This document shows positions 17,630 to 27,289 of a stretch of DNA of 64,000 bases, in pieces. How positions within the stretch are numbered: the stretch's first letter is position 1; each line of letters begins with the position of its first letter. Position numbers and translations under genes: made by a program. Source of the stretch: Erwinia tracheiphila. Its GTDB lineage: Bacteria > Pseudomonadota > Gammaproteobacteria > Enterobacterales > Enterobacteriaceae. The notes under the pieces are model-generated. The model ran no database searches and was not told where the DNA came from. It saw only the letters and a program-made list of their open reading frames with translations. The stretch spans positions 3,410,001 through 3,474,000 of the forward strand of contig NZ_CP089932.1 in the NCBI RefSeq assembly GCF_021365465.1. The letters run 5' to 3'.

Positions 17630-18551
17630 CTGATGGTTGCATGTGATTGTGTCGTGCCTGCCATGGTCGCTCAACATGGTTAACCCACTGCGAGTAAATC
17701 GGCTGGTAAATTACCCTGCATTTCGGATTCTGTTTCAACCAGCGCTGCGTTTCCCGGCTTTTATGGATTATGTCGTTATCCACGATGAACATGAGCGTTT
17801 TTAGCCGGCGGTAAGTCGCTTTCAGATGCGTTAACAGACTGATAAATAAGACTGAGCTTTTGCTATTGCTGCCCATGTTGTTGACTTTGTCCGCTCCGCT
17901 GTGTCGCGCTCCTGCCAGATACTTTTTTTCGTTCTGAGCGGGTATGACCACGCGTTTTTGCTGACCGCGTAGTTGCCAGTCCGCACCGATTTTGGGATGA
18001 AGATGGATATCCACTTCATCTTCATAAAAGACCGGATGCTCTGCATTGCATTCGTTCAGCGCGTTGTGGATTACCGCCATCTTTTCGTCTTTATACGGGG
18101 CACGGATACGCAGCGTGCGCGCTGCCCTGCGCCATACCAGACCCGCAGAGGGCAACCAGCGACGGACGGTTCCCGCATGTAACTGACACCCGGTTATCTC
18201 ATTGATTTTTATTGCCAGCAGCGCTGTACTCCAGCGTGAACGCTGATAGCCAGGAGAATGTTTTACCCGTTTGCGTAACAACACTCAGATATGTTCATAC
18301 GGCCACTGACGTCCGCGCCCCGCAGGTAAAGAGACGAAACCTTCAATGCCCGACAGTGTAAACCAGTTAATCCATCGTCCGACAGATGAACAGGCGTAGC
18401 AGATCGTTCTGGCGACATCGCTGACACTGTCGCCCCGATGTAACATCAGCATGCCAGTGAGCCTGCATGCATAATTTTTGTCGTGCGTTTTATGGATCGC
18501 TTTCTGCATCAGGCGTCGTTCGTCGCGGGAGATTGGTGCTATGATCGGCAT
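17630..18551 (-). pseudogene. IS630-family transposase, 3' truncated
   Basis: From ATG at 18551 (MPIIAPISRDERRLMQKAIH) the protein follows IS630 transposases: helix-turn-helix (CYACSSVGRWINWF), then FYEDEVDIHL and VIYQPIYSQWVNHVER from the DDE core. A TGA at 18287-18285 interrupts it after RQWPYEHI, and a one-base loss near 17650 shifts the last codons. The C-terminus is removed by IS481 copy C, and no remainder is found on the other side of that element. Confidence 0.85.
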
Positions 18552-18816
18552 TACTCAGTCCGGTTGGTGGTTTGTTTCTTTTTGGCAATTGATCAGATCG
18601 CATAATCCGGGCTGAGTTCCCTTTAAGTTATCTACTATTCCGCACAGTTATTTAGCCGGATTCAACTCAAGGTAATGTGAAAATGCAAAAACCTATCTGG
18701 GCCTTCGTTATTTTACTGATCATTACGCGATGTTCATCTTCATCAGGAGTGAATTTCGACGATGCCAGTCTCGCTAAAATCCAGTATGGCACGACAACCC
18801 ACCAACAGTTAATGAA

Positions 18817-20207
18817 ATGAGCGCCTCCCTCCCTCGGTCAATACCGAGATCCAAAGCACTGACCCGCGAAGACTCAGTGCTCAATCTGAAAAGCATGCAT
18901 TGATGCTTTCCCGATTAATCAGGAGGGAGTGAGAGATGAAACCTATGCCAGTTGGTGTCGACATTGCGAAGAACGTTATGCAGATCCACTACGTGGATAC
19001 TGAAACAGGGGAGATATTCAGTAAGGCCATCCGGCGTGCCAAGTTTCTTGAGTTCTTTACCAACCAGGCTCCCTGCTGTATCGGCATGGAAGCATGTGGT
19101 GGTGCTCATCACCGGGCGAGGCAACTGGCCCGACTGGGCCACCAGGTCAAACTGATGCCGGGCGAATTCGTCAAGGCCTTCAATATCCGCAACAAAAACG
19201 ATATTGCCGATGCACAGGCCATCTGGCGGCCGTACAACAGCCAGGCAAAGCGGTGGCCGTTAAAACCGAGCAGCAGGCCATGCTGGCCCTGCACCGGATA
19301 CGTTCTCAACTGATGAAGTTCAGGCTGATGCAAACCAACGCACTACACGGATTACTGGCAGAGTACGGTGAGGTGATGGCAAAAGGGTATGCCAGCCTGC
19401 TACGGTCTGTACCGGACATTCTTACACGCCTTACCTGCTGTGCTGATCGACAGCCTGCGTGAACAACTGAACGAGATACAACGGATAGACAAACGCATCA
19501 CCGACACTGAGAACGTCGGATACGCGAACTGAGTAAAGACGAGCCTGGCGTAAAGGCCATCAGCGACATTCCCGGCGTGGGTCTACTGACAGCAACAGCC
19601 GCGGTGGCCTCGATGGGCGACGCAAAAGCCTTTCGATCAGGTCGCGAATTTGCCGCGTGGATCGGTCTGGTTCCGCGACAGAAAGGTGCTGGAGGAAAGC
19701 TCCAGCTACTGGGGATCAGCAAACGGGGTAACAAGTATTTGCGAAAACTGCTGGTCAATGGTGCCCACAGCGTCATACAGAACGCGAATGAACCCGGTCC
19801 CTGGGTCCCTGCGTTGCTGACGCGGCGTCCCATTAATGTGGTCTCCGTGGCACTGGCCAACAAAATGGCCAGAACGATATGGGCGGTACTGGCACATGGC
19901 AGACCTTACCTGAGAGGCATCGCTCCCTCCTGAAGCGTCTGCAACAAGCAGCCTCAGGGCTTAAGCGTAGAAGCGAATATCAACAGGTTGCACAGGCAGT
20001 GTATGTAATGACAAAACAGGTCAGACCGGGACTCACCAAGCCTGAAAGAAATATTGAACCACGGGTTCGCAGAGGTAATTGAGGCGTGAGTCAGCGGATT
20101 TAATTAGGGTCAGCAGCCGCTTCCACGGCTGCATAAAGACCGGATATATAGCCGCAATCGTCCTGTCCGTCATGAAGTACAAAGTTTGGCAAACGGGAGG
20201 CGCTCAT
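18817..20207 (+). mobile_element. IS110-family (IS1111-like) element 1
   Basis: The 13-bp inverted repeat ATGAGCGCCTCCC at 18817-18829 and its complement at 20195-20207 bracket about 1.39 kb that splits a lipoprotein gene. Terminal or subterminal inverted repeats of this length are typical of the IS1111 subgroup. Exact ends are uncertain because these elements do not duplicate their target. Confidence 0.65.
18936..20070 (+). pseudogene. IS110-family DEDD transposase, frameshifted
   Basis: The N-terminal DEDD_Tnp_IS110 domain starts MKPMPVGVDIAKNVMQIHY, with IGMEACGGAHH and NDIADAQAIW. The frame breaks near 19230 (IWRPYNSQAK versus the expected AVQQPGKAVAVKTEQQ, which continues in another frame). 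It breaks again near 19440-19520. The C-terminal Transposase_20 domain (GREFAAWIGLVPRQ, GGKLQLLGISKRGNKYLRKL) is readable at 19577-19933. At least three lesions, so inactive. Confidence 0.85.
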
Positions 20208-20476
20208 ATATAATTTCTTTATTTGTCCACCCCACCTCCGAACTCCGAAACCCCTTATCCTGAGAATCACACACTGATGATGTGGTCCTATAGTAAAGCT
20301 AACACCATTAGTACCACGGATGGTAAGACGCTGACGGTACAGTTGGATAACGATAAAGTGAAGAGTTACACCCTGAGCAAGACCTGAACATCGAGGACCT
20401 GTACTCCCGACCAATACGGTATCATTAAAAATCATGGACTGCCAGCTCAGATAAAAATACCGCCAGCAAGTGAGGA

Positions 20477-20719
20477 TCACATTGTCTGGTGATCGCGGCG
20501 ATACAGCGTCCATTGTTCGATTCTCTCACCGCCCGGCAATGTACAGTACCCGATATCACCACGTTCAGTGTTGACCGTATCAGTTTTGCCATTCCGTTTT
20601 ATGCACCAAACAGAAGCCGGGTTTGGCATGCCAATTATCAAAGTCTTTGCGGGCTTTTCGGCCTGAACACCACAGCCAACAAGTACGATCGTACACGCCA
20701 GCAGAATTATTTTTTTCAT
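20477..20719 (-). CDS. DUF333 family lipoprotein
   Basis: 80 residues. N-terminal lipoprotein signal MKKIILLACTIVLVGC with a good lipobox (LVGC), then the DUF333 core: GMPNPASVWCIKRNGKTDTV, GDIGYCTLPGGERIEQWTLY. DUF333 proteins are small envelope proteins (some annotated as putative hemolysins or YoaF-like) without a proven function. A ribosome site (aaagggagtgac) precedes the ATG on the minus strand. It converges with the split lipoprotein gene. Confidence 0.8.
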   Translation of the reverse strand: MKKIILLACTIVLVGCGVQAEKPAKTLIIGMPNPASVWCIKRNGKTDTVNTERGDIGYCTLPGGERIEQWTLYRRDHQTM

Positions 20720-21036
20720 TAGTCACTCCCTTTACTTACATCAGCTTAAACTCAATATCCCGGTTTACTTTAAGTATTAATCGTTGAACTTAAAATCTGG
20801 TTTATTAAGATACATTTTCAATCACTCCAACAGGAATTTGTGCGGATGCTGAAAACCTTTACCCTAAGACTAACACAGTCCGTGAACCACTATTTGCTGG
20901 CGGATATACGTGCACTGCTACCTGCAGAATCTGTGCAGTTCTTCACAAATGAACATAGCGCCCTTACAGGGCGAGCGTCACGGCTCTGCCGTTCCGAGGG
21001 TGTTCATGACCGGCTCACAGCTTTATACTCTGCGGT

Positions 21037-21483
21037 ATGTTAATTTCTCAGGAAATCATTCACATTGCCCGTAGCAAAGCCCCCAGAAAGCGTAAACCCA
21101 CGCCCTCGTCCCGACGCGCTATACCCGGATATCCTAAGCGTTTTCTGGTGTCCATTCCACCCCGGAGCGATTATGACGACCCCGACGAGTTTTTTTACGA
21201 CACTCCGCAGGATGCCATTCGTCACTGTGTCCACCTGGGGCCACAGTTTTTCCTCGATACACACTTCGACCCGCCTCTCGTCTGCATCATCCGCGGCTTT
21301 GAGCCGCCTGACTCACCCGACGGCGATGTCGTCCTTGAGTCCATGCCAGCCGATGTGTTTATTATCGCCACAGAATCCGGCATGCTGCCGGTGACCTTCG
21401 CTCCCTGGGATAAACACACCGACAACTGGGCCGATGACTGTGACGACTGGCACTATAATACCGGTGCCACTGCAGAGCGATAA
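21037..21483 (+). CDS. IS91-associated upstream ORF
   Basis: 148-residue ORF ending 8 bp before the IS91 transposase start. It is acidic and Pro/Asp-rich, with FEPPDSPDGDVVLESMPADV and WADDCDDWHYN. IS91 and close relatives carry a small ORF at this place, suggested to modulate transposition. The assignment rests mainly on position. Confidence 0.55.
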   Translation: MLISQEIIHIARSKAPRKRKPTPSSRRAIPGYPKRFLVSIPPRSDYDDPDEFFYDTPQDAIRHCVHLGPQFFLDTHFDPPLVCIIRGFEPPDSPDGDVVLESMPADVFIIATESGMLPVTFAPWDKHTDNWADDCDDWHYNTGATAER

Positions 21484-21491
21484 TCCGCCGC

Positions 21492-22706
21492 ATGTATATC
21501 CCGCGCCCGGCAAAACTGCTGTTCACCACTGATGACGCCTGGAACCGGTATATGGATAAACACGGGGACACCCTCAGCCCCTGGACCGTACTCTGCGTCG
21601 AGCGCATGCTCGCCTGCGGCACTGCTGCCATGGGGGTGAAGCGATACTGCTGCGCCTCCCCGGACTGCACCCACACCCGCTTCTTCTGCCAGACCTGTAA
21701 ATCAAAAGGCTGCAGCTCCTGCGGACATAAGGCCACGGAGCAGTGGATTACAGAGCAACAGCAAATTCTGCCCGACTGCGACTGGCAGCATATCACCTTC
21801 ACCATGCCCCATCTGCTGTGGCCCTTTTTCAACAATAACTGGCCTCTGCTCAATGCCCTGTTCCGCGCAGCCACCCGCGCCATGCTCCGCTGGGCCAGAA
21901 AACAGGGTGTGGAAGTCGGTATCTTCTGCGCCCTGCACACCTACGGTCGCCAGCTCAACCAGCATCCCCACATTCATCTCTCCGTCACCCGCGGCGGGCT
22001 TGATATTAAACACGGCGTATGGCGCGACCTCTTCTTTAAAAAGCATGCCGTGGAGGAAATCTGGCGCGGAGCCGTCATCCGGCTGCTGCGCCACAGCTAT
22101 GACCTGATTAACCCCGGCAGGCTGCCGGGGCTGGGGCATATCCACGACAAAAAACAGTGGCTGCGCTATCTGCAGGCGCAGTACGGGCGCCGCTGGAAGG
22201 TCCACTTCGCGAAGAAGACCCGGGGGGCCTGGCGGAGCGTCAAATATCTGGGCCGGTACCTGAAACGGCCCCCCGTGTCGGCGGCGAAGCTGAGGCACTA
22301 CAGCGGCGGCGCGGTGGTGCACCACTATTACGACCACCGTACGCAGCAGTACCGGCAGCAGACGCTGACGCAGGAAGATATGATCGGACGTTATATCAGC
22401 CATATCCCGGCGAAGCATTTTAAGATGGTGCGTTATTACGGTTTTTTATCAAACCGTAAACGGGGTAGCCTGCTGCCGAAGGTGTATGAAGCCCTGGAGA
22501 TGGAAGCGCGGAAAAAACCGGAGAAGCCCGGCTTCGCCGCGCTGATGAAAGAATTTCTGCGCACGGATCCGTACAAATGCATTCTGTGCGGCAACCGACT
22601 GCGCTTCAGCAGTGCGCAGGCCGGGAGGCACGCGTCGGAGTTGGTGGCAGAAAGACTGCATAACATCGACCGGAAACGATGGCTTCTGGCACAGACTGCG
22701 GGATAA
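21492..22706 (+). CDS. IS91-family rolling-circle transposase
   Basis: 404 residues. N-terminal zinc-binding region (CCASPDCTHTRFFCQTC, CSSCGHKAT), then the Y2-transposase core: HPHIHLSVTRGG carries the metal-binding His-hydrophobe-His motif, and KYLGRYLKRPP holds the tyrosine region. It nicks single strands and transfers by rolling circle. No stop or shift is seen, so the protein could be functional. Two long antisense frames over it are shadows. Confidence 0.92.
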   Translation: MYIPRPAKLLFTTDDAWNRYMDKHGDTLSPWTVLCVERMLACGTAAMGVKRYCCASPDCTHTRFFCQTCKSKGCSSCGHKATEQWITEQQQILPDCDWQHITFTMPHLLWPFFNNNWPLLNALFRAATRAMLRWARKQGVEVGIFCALHTYGRQLNQHPHIHLSVTRGGLDIKHGVWRDLFFKKHAVEEIWRGAVIRLLRHSYDLINPGRLPGLGHIHDKKQWLRYLQAQYGRRWKVHFAKKTRGAWRSVKYLGRYLKRPPVSAAKLRHYSGGAVVHHYYDHRTQQYRQQTLTQEDMIGRYISHIPAKHFKMVRYYGFLSNRKRGSLLPKVYEALEMEARKKPEKPGFAALMKEFLRTDPYKCILCGNRLRFSSAQAGRHASELVAERLHNIDRKRWLLAQTAG

Positions 22707-22776
22707 GTGCGTCTGAAAAACAGCTTTCAGGTTAAAAACGCGCCGCAAATGCCATTTTATGACCATAACGTTCCCG

Positions 22777-23073
22777 ATGGCACATCATTACTGCATTACA
22801 GACACTGCTGCTCATGGTCAGGAAATTTTTAAAACGATGATTCAGTTTCCTAACCATGAACTTGATGAAGAATGGCAGATCACCCTGCTGTGTGTTCAGA
22901 GCGATAAAAATTGTTCACTGGCCGTATCGGTAATTCTTATGTGGCATCAGCTCAGGCGAATCAGGACGATAGTCTACAGCACAATCACTGAGCATCATGA
23001 CGTTTCAGACTATAACGCTGCTCAACTGTTGAATATTTTAAACAAGCCGGAAGCAGTCTTGTACCTGTCCTGA
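22777..23073 (+). CDS. Hypothetical protein
   Basis: 98 residues from the ATG at 22777 (a start at 22759 would add six residues). It has a mixed alpha/beta look (FKTMIQFPNHELDEEWQITL, AVSVILMWHQLRRIRTIVYS) and no signal or membrane segment. I do not recognise the family. It stands alone between IS91 and another small ORF. Confidence 0.35.
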   Translation: MAHHYCITDTAAHGQEIFKTMIQFPNHELDEEWQITLLCVQSDKNCSLAVSVILMWHQLRRIRTIVYSTITEHHDVSDYNAAQLLNILNKPEAVLYLS

Positions 23074-23181
23074 TAAAAGTGTCTGATGATTTAAGGCTGT
23101 TTTCTTGCTTTATTCATCTGATTGATGGTTGTACTGACGCTTAATATGTGAACTTCAATTAAATTGATAGTGGGGTTCACT

Positions 23182-23391
23182 ATGCCGGATAAAGAGGCGG
23201 TGGTAGAGAGGCTTACCGTGGAAGTTCTTGCACTGAGGCACATTGTGCAGATGCTCATTGCCTACGGTAACGTACCAACTGGCGGTAAGCTGAATAAATA
23301 TCTGCAAAAAGTCGCTGAAGATGCTGAACATCGTGATGGCCGCGCAGCAAATAAAGCGATTGCCGATGCCATCCGTAGCTACATTCAATAG
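23182..23391 (+). CDS. Hypothetical small helical protein
   Basis: 69 residues starting MPDKEAVVERLTVEVLALRH after a gtggggttc ribosome site. It is charged and mostly helical, ending AANKAIADAIRSYIQ. No family recognised. The N-terminal amphipathic stretch might mediate dimerisation. Confidence 0.5.
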   Translation: MPDKEAVVERLTVEVLALRHIVQMLIAYGNVPTGGKLNKYLQKVAEDAEHRDGRAANKAIADAIRSYIQ

Positions 23392-23480
23392 TGTAAATGG
23401 GGAACAGACTGTAAAAAGTCGGCACTGTTTATCCCGACCAGAAAAGTTCAGGCTGTCTTTATCATAGTAAGGAGACAGCA

Positions 23481-23627
23481 ATGAAACTAGACCACGGTTA
23501 CCTCAACGCACTTTGTGTTCTTTACCAACAGGAAACACATCCGTACAGACTGTCTGGTCTTGTTTACCTCTCGCCAGCACAACGCAAAGCTATTCTTAAA
23601 TCACTGCTTCAGCCATTTGAAGATTAA
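23481..23627 (+). CDS. Very small hypothetical protein (48 aa)
   Basis: A strong ribosome site (taaggagacagca) precedes ATG at 23481. The frame reads MKLDHGYLNALCVLYQQETH through VYLSPAQRKAILKSLLQPFED to TAA at 23625-23627. The clean Shine-Dalgarno, codon use and compact fold-like sequence make it a likely real small gene. Family unknown. Confidence 0.55.
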   Translation: MKLDHGYLNALCVLYQQETHPYRLSGLVYLSPAQRKAILKSLLQPFED

Positions 23628-23746
23628 AACAGCGGTAACCTGCTGGTTTGATTTCACGCTCCCTGCCAAGCTATTCTAGCCCGGCGGCCTCAACTCACAG
23701 CCGCTTCTTTACCGGAACAGCATTAATTACAGGGAGCAAAAAACAG

Positions 23747-24997
23747 ATGTATCAGTACACTCTTAGCTGGTTCAACACTTTTGAACTGCCCCATGCACAG
23801 CTGATTACCCTACTCACTCTTCTTGCAATCATTTTATGCATTTCGCTGATTGTCCACGGTTTATTGCATCGCGCCGCACTTCCCTTGCTGCGAAAATATG
23901 CCGCTAAATCTTCGCGGCACTGGCCACAGATTATTTTCGACAGCAAGCTTTTCTGCCGCTTTGCGCTACTGATGCAAGGCATACTTTTACAAATTCAGCT
24001 TGAAGTATTTCTACACGGGCACGAACCCGTTTTCAGCGTGCTGATGGTGGCAAGTCAGGTCTGGATGATGGTTTTCGGGCTGCTGCTGTTTTTCTCACTA
24101 TCAGATCTGGTTATCAACTTTTCAGAAAGTAGCATGATAGCCCGCCAATTACCGCTGCGCGGCATTTTTCAGGGACTCAAACTGCTCGCCGCGTTGCTGA
24201 TCGCATTGATGATAATTTCTGTACTGATCGGCAAGTCACCGCTGGTGTTACTGACCGGGCTGGGTGCGATGACCGCCGTGCTGATGCTGGTGTTCAAAGA
24301 CCCGATACTCGGTTTGGTGGCCGGTATACAACTATCGGCTAACAGCATGCTAAAGCTGGGAGACTGGCTGGAAATGCCCAAATACGGTGCAGATGGCTCA
24401 GTGGTGGATATCGGCCTGACCACGGTAAAAGTTCGTAACTGGGATAACACCATTACTACCATTCCTACCTGGGCATTGATTTCAGATTCATTTAAAAACT
24501 GGCAGCCAATGTCCGTATCGGGTGGCCGTCGCATTAAGCGCAGTATCAATATTGATACCACCAGCATCGCTTTTCTTGATGAAAAAGACATCACCGCCCT
24601 GCAACGTGCACAGCTTTTGACGCCGTATCTGGCCGGAAAACAGGAAGAAGTGTCAGCCTGGAATGCCGGATTAAACTGTGATTTAAGTACGCCGCTAAAC
24701 GGTCGAAGGATGACCAATATCGGTACCTTCCGCGCCTGGCTGGAGGTCTGGTTGAAAGCACATCCTGGTACACATAAAGGAATGACGCTGATGGTTCGCC
24801 AGATGGCCCCCAGCGCAGAAGGTCTACCGATTGAGATTTATGTTTTCACCAATACAACCGTGTGGCTGGAGTATGAAAGAATTCAGTGTGATATTTTTGA
24901 TCATATATACGCGATCCTGCCTGAGTTTGGACTGAGGGTCCACCAGACGCCCACAGGCAACGATCTGCGTAACATGCGGATTGTGCCAGGATTCTAG
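23747..24997 (+). CDS. ybdG: Small-conductance mechanosensitive channel YbdG
   Basis: 416 residues from the ATG after cagggagcaaaaaacag; the upstream open frame has no good start. E. coli YbdG has 415. Four to five N-terminal membrane helices are followed by the MscS pore helix and beta domain: GLGAMTAVLMLVFKDPILGL, then VVDIGLTTVKVRNWDNTITT. The C-terminal domain includes FTNTTVWLEYERIQCDIFDH. The protein resides in the inner membrane and protects against osmotic shock at low conductance. No close neighbours share its role; it stands between IS-rich segments. Confidence 0.9.
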   Translation: MYQYTLSWFNTFELPHAQLITLLTLLAIILCISLIVHGLLHRAALPLLRKYAAKSSRHWPQIIFDSKLFCRFALLMQGILLQIQLEVFLHGHEPVFSVLMVASQVWMMVFGLLLFFSLSDLVINFSESSMIARQLPLRGIFQGLKLLAALLIALMIISVLIGKSPLVLLTGLGAMTAVLMLVFKDPILGLVAGIQLSANSMLKLGDWLEMPKYGADGSVVDIGLTTVKVRNWDNTITTIPTWALISDSFKNWQPMSVSGGRRIKRSINIDTTSIAFLDEKDITALQRAQLLTPYLAGKQEEVSAWNAGLNCDLSTPLNGRRMTNIGTFRAWLEVWLKAHPGTHKGMTLMVRQMAPSAEGLPIEIYVFTNTTVWLEYERIQCDIFDHIYAILPEFGLRVHQTPTGNDLRNMRIVPGF

Positions 24998-25036
24998 CAG
25001 GGAGCACAGCGGACGCCTTCGTCCGCTGTACAGATA

Positions 25037-25144
25037 TCAGGTACTAACTGCACTGAACAAGGGTTCGGCAATGCCTGCCACTTCCACGCGCACGGCAAAA
25101 ACATCGCCGGACTGCGGAAAGGCTTCCAACTCCTGAGGGGTTCG
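25037..25144 (-). pseudogene. C-terminal fragment of unknown gene
   Basis: Minus-strand frame from the IS3 remnant boundary to a stop at 25037. It reads RTPQELEAFPQSGDVFAVRV then GIAEPLFSAVST. The GDVFAVRVEVAGIAE portion resembles the end of fumarylacetoacetate-hydrolase-type proteins, but with so little sequence this is only a hint. The 5' part is missing. Confidence 0.3.
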
Positions 25145-25516
25145 TGTAAGTATCCCAGCTCTGGTTCCCGCACTTTTTGAGACGTCCGGGTTTCCAGCCA
25201 TCAGCCGATATTCTTTCGGCATAAGGTTATTCAGGGAGCCATGAGGCCGTTCGCTGTTGTATTCCGTCAGCCAGCGCTCCGGGATTTCCCATGCTTCCTT
25301 CAGCGTTCTGAACAGGTAAAAATCCAGTATTTCTGTCCGGTACGTTCGGTTAAACCGTTCGATAAAGCCGTTCTGTGTTGGCTTACAGATTTCAGAACGG
25401 CGATGCGCTGGTGCTCAGTGAATCGGGCTTTACGCATGGCGATCTCCTCAGAGGAGATAATCAGTATGTCGGAAGATCTCTAAAAGTGAATGGGCCGTTT
25501 TGAGGGGATACTTACA
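25145..25516 (-). mobile_element. IS3-family remnant with internal deletion
   Basis: The 12-bp perfect terminal repeats TGTAAGTATCCC and GGGATACTTACA enclose only 372 bp. Minus-strand fragments of both ends of the coding region remain: an OrfA start (MRKARFTEHQRIAVL) near 25436 and the OrfB tail (NNLMPKEYRLMAGNPDVSKS) near 25200. Most of the transposase is deleted, leaving a MITE-like non-autonomous element. A second terminus of the same family is at 13954. Confidence 0.75.
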
Positions 25517-25539
25517 CATCCGGCTGTGCGTCCTCCCGA

Positions 25540-26262
25540 CTGCCCGGCGACGGGCCATGAAGTTCGTGGTTTTACTGGCATCTCATTCCTCTTTACGGGG
25601 CGGGATATAAGGCTCGTCACGACGGCCCAGCTGGTCTGTTTTGCCCGGGTGCTTCGTCGCCTTTGTCCGGGCAGAGTACGGTTTTTTGCCCCGGGCGCCC
25701 CGTCTGAAGAGCACCGGGTGTGTCCGCCACCAGTTTGATGTCATGCCTGTCTGCTGCTGCGACGACCCGTGGCAGAGGAAGACCCCCGGCATCTGTCATC
25801 AGTGCGCTTTACGCCCTGTTTCCCTCTGCCCGTGGGGTTGCGTCCTGTTTTTTTGTCCCGGGCAGCGGTGATGTTGTCATACCGTCATCCATGAGCAGTC
25901 CGTGCCGTCCGGGTGCTCACAGGCCAGTGATCCGTTCTGCCAGAAACGCCCGAAGACACCTGCGCCTCTCCGTTCCTTGAAGCGCCAGGGCGCAGAAGTT
26001 GATGAACCTATCCTTGTGGCATTGAGTGCATTCCACTGACAGGCTGTGCTGGGGACGAAGAAAATGGCGTTCATTGCGGCCCGATTATCAACACGTTTTC
26101 GGCGTGCACCCGGAGGATGGCGGGTTTTGTGTTCCGGGGTAAGCGGAGCGATTTTGTCCCGGAGTTCATCGCTAATCTGCCCTTTACTGTCTGTCATACT
26201 TTGCCCTCAGATATGACCGGGATGCATTATACGATGACGCCTTTTGGGACAGCGTCTAAGTA
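25540..26262 (-). pseudogene. IS5-family transposase relic
   Basis: Degenerate minus-strand fragments: MTDSKGQISDELRDKIAPLT at 26197 and downstream, WRFKERRGAGVFGRFWQNGS, then in another frame DAGGLPLPRVVAAADRHDIK (about 25800-25650) and QTGRPGQKTVLCPDKGDE. These follow the order of IS5/IS427-type DDE transposases. A terminal CGCTGTCCCAAAAGG-type end is visible at about 26240-26256. Several shifts and stops, inactive. Confidence 0.7.
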
Positions 26263-26265
26263 TTA

Positions 26266-27289
26266 CCCAGCCGCTTTATTGGTAAAAAATGCAGTGCTGC
26301 CATGCATTTTAAATATCCGTATCTCAGTTCGCTAACAAAGCTGCCGCTATTGTGCAATGTAGCAGGTCAGACAGGTATTCAGATTTAATCGGTCAGGGTA
26401 CTGAAAATCAGAAGGCACTATTATTATCCTGGTGCTTTTTTGCAGGTTAGTATTGCCGACTGAAATATATCTTGTACCCCTCTTCGGATTGCTGTTATTC
26501 CGCATGCTGTTGGTTTTTGCCAGCACCGATGAAAATGTCGCCTTATAGTGATGCCACGCGGTTACAAAACAGATTTCCTCAACGGATTGTTTCATTACAT
26601 TTATAAAACCGCTCATATTTAAGTGAGTGCAGCTTTTTTATCTGAATAATAAAGTGGTACGCGGATTTAGCCGGGCACAGTAACAGACGTGCGGGTGGTA
26701 TCCTGTGTGTTCCCTTGCGTAAATTAATTTGTACGTATTGATTGTTTTGGATAAAGTATCAATATGATCGATTAAGTCCGGTGTAATTTTAAACGACATT
26801 ATTTCAGGTAGAAAAAAAGAGCTAACGTTTTTCATCAAAAAAGTTAATCAGATTATTACGGGTAAATAAATGCACGAGAAGGGCCGGTACAGGGCAGGAG
26901 TACAGTACCTTTTCTCTTATCAGATATCTTTCCGGATATGCTTACATTTCTGAAAGAGATTATTTGGTGAGCATTGTCACAATAATGTCCCGATTATGTG
27001 AGATTTATTCATCTGAACTTTTGCGTAATAAAAATAATGTCGGGCTTGTGGACAAAATTATCAATCTCTTCGCGTGTGGGACGCAATGTTTGTCCGATTA
27101 ATCTGATTGTGTCAGTTCCACCCCCCTGACATGATGCGTGTAGTTCATAATCGCATATTAATGCTGTCAATAGCGCTCAGGTTAATATATTGATGTGCGA
27201 TTATGCTGATTTTTATGATAACGTTCTGTAGATGTTCGCCTGTTACGCTATATTTATTCTTCCATATTAATCAGGGATTCACGTTATCA
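26266..27289. other. Gene-poor AT-rich stretch before DUF1176 gene
   Basis: About 1 kb without a convincing gene. Two minus-strand frames (26347-26616 and 26638-26838) have no ribosome site or recognisable domain. The region upstream of 27290 may hold the promoter of the DUF1176 gene, but I cannot assign it. Confidence 0.4.

Larger units (their letters stand above)
18683..20387 (+). pseudogene. OmlA/SmpA-like small lipoprotein split by IS110
   Basis: The 5' part (18683-18816) encodes MQKPIWAFVILLIITRCSSS and FDDASLAKIQYGTTTHQQLM. The 3' part (20208-20387) continues with PTSETPYPENHT, MMWSYSKANTISTTDGKTLT and VQLDNDKVKSYTLSKT. Together they give a protein of about 100 residues of the SmpA/OmlA-like lipoprotein type. 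The lipobox has Arg before the Cys (TRC), so lipidation would be poor even without the insertion. A frame shift also lies near the start of the 3' part. Confidence 0.65.
20720..22745 (+). mobile_element. IS91-family element (approximate ends)
   Basis: The region holds the two-gene arrangement of IS91-type elements: a small upstream ORF and the rolling-circle transposase. IS91 elements lack inverted repeats and target duplications and end at GTTC/GAAC-type tetranucleotides, so I cannot fix the boundaries. The stretch 20720-21036 is probably its terminal region; it contains an open frame (20840-21043) that I cannot identify. Confidence 0.6.

Noticed and set aside
21702..22418. 238-codon minus-strand frame over the IS91 transposase
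   Set aside because: Antisense to a clear HUH transposase; composition-driven open frame.
26347..26838. Two minus-strand frames upstream of the DUF1176 gene
   Set aside because: No ribosome sites, no recognisable domain, and AT-rich sequence where open frames arise by chance.
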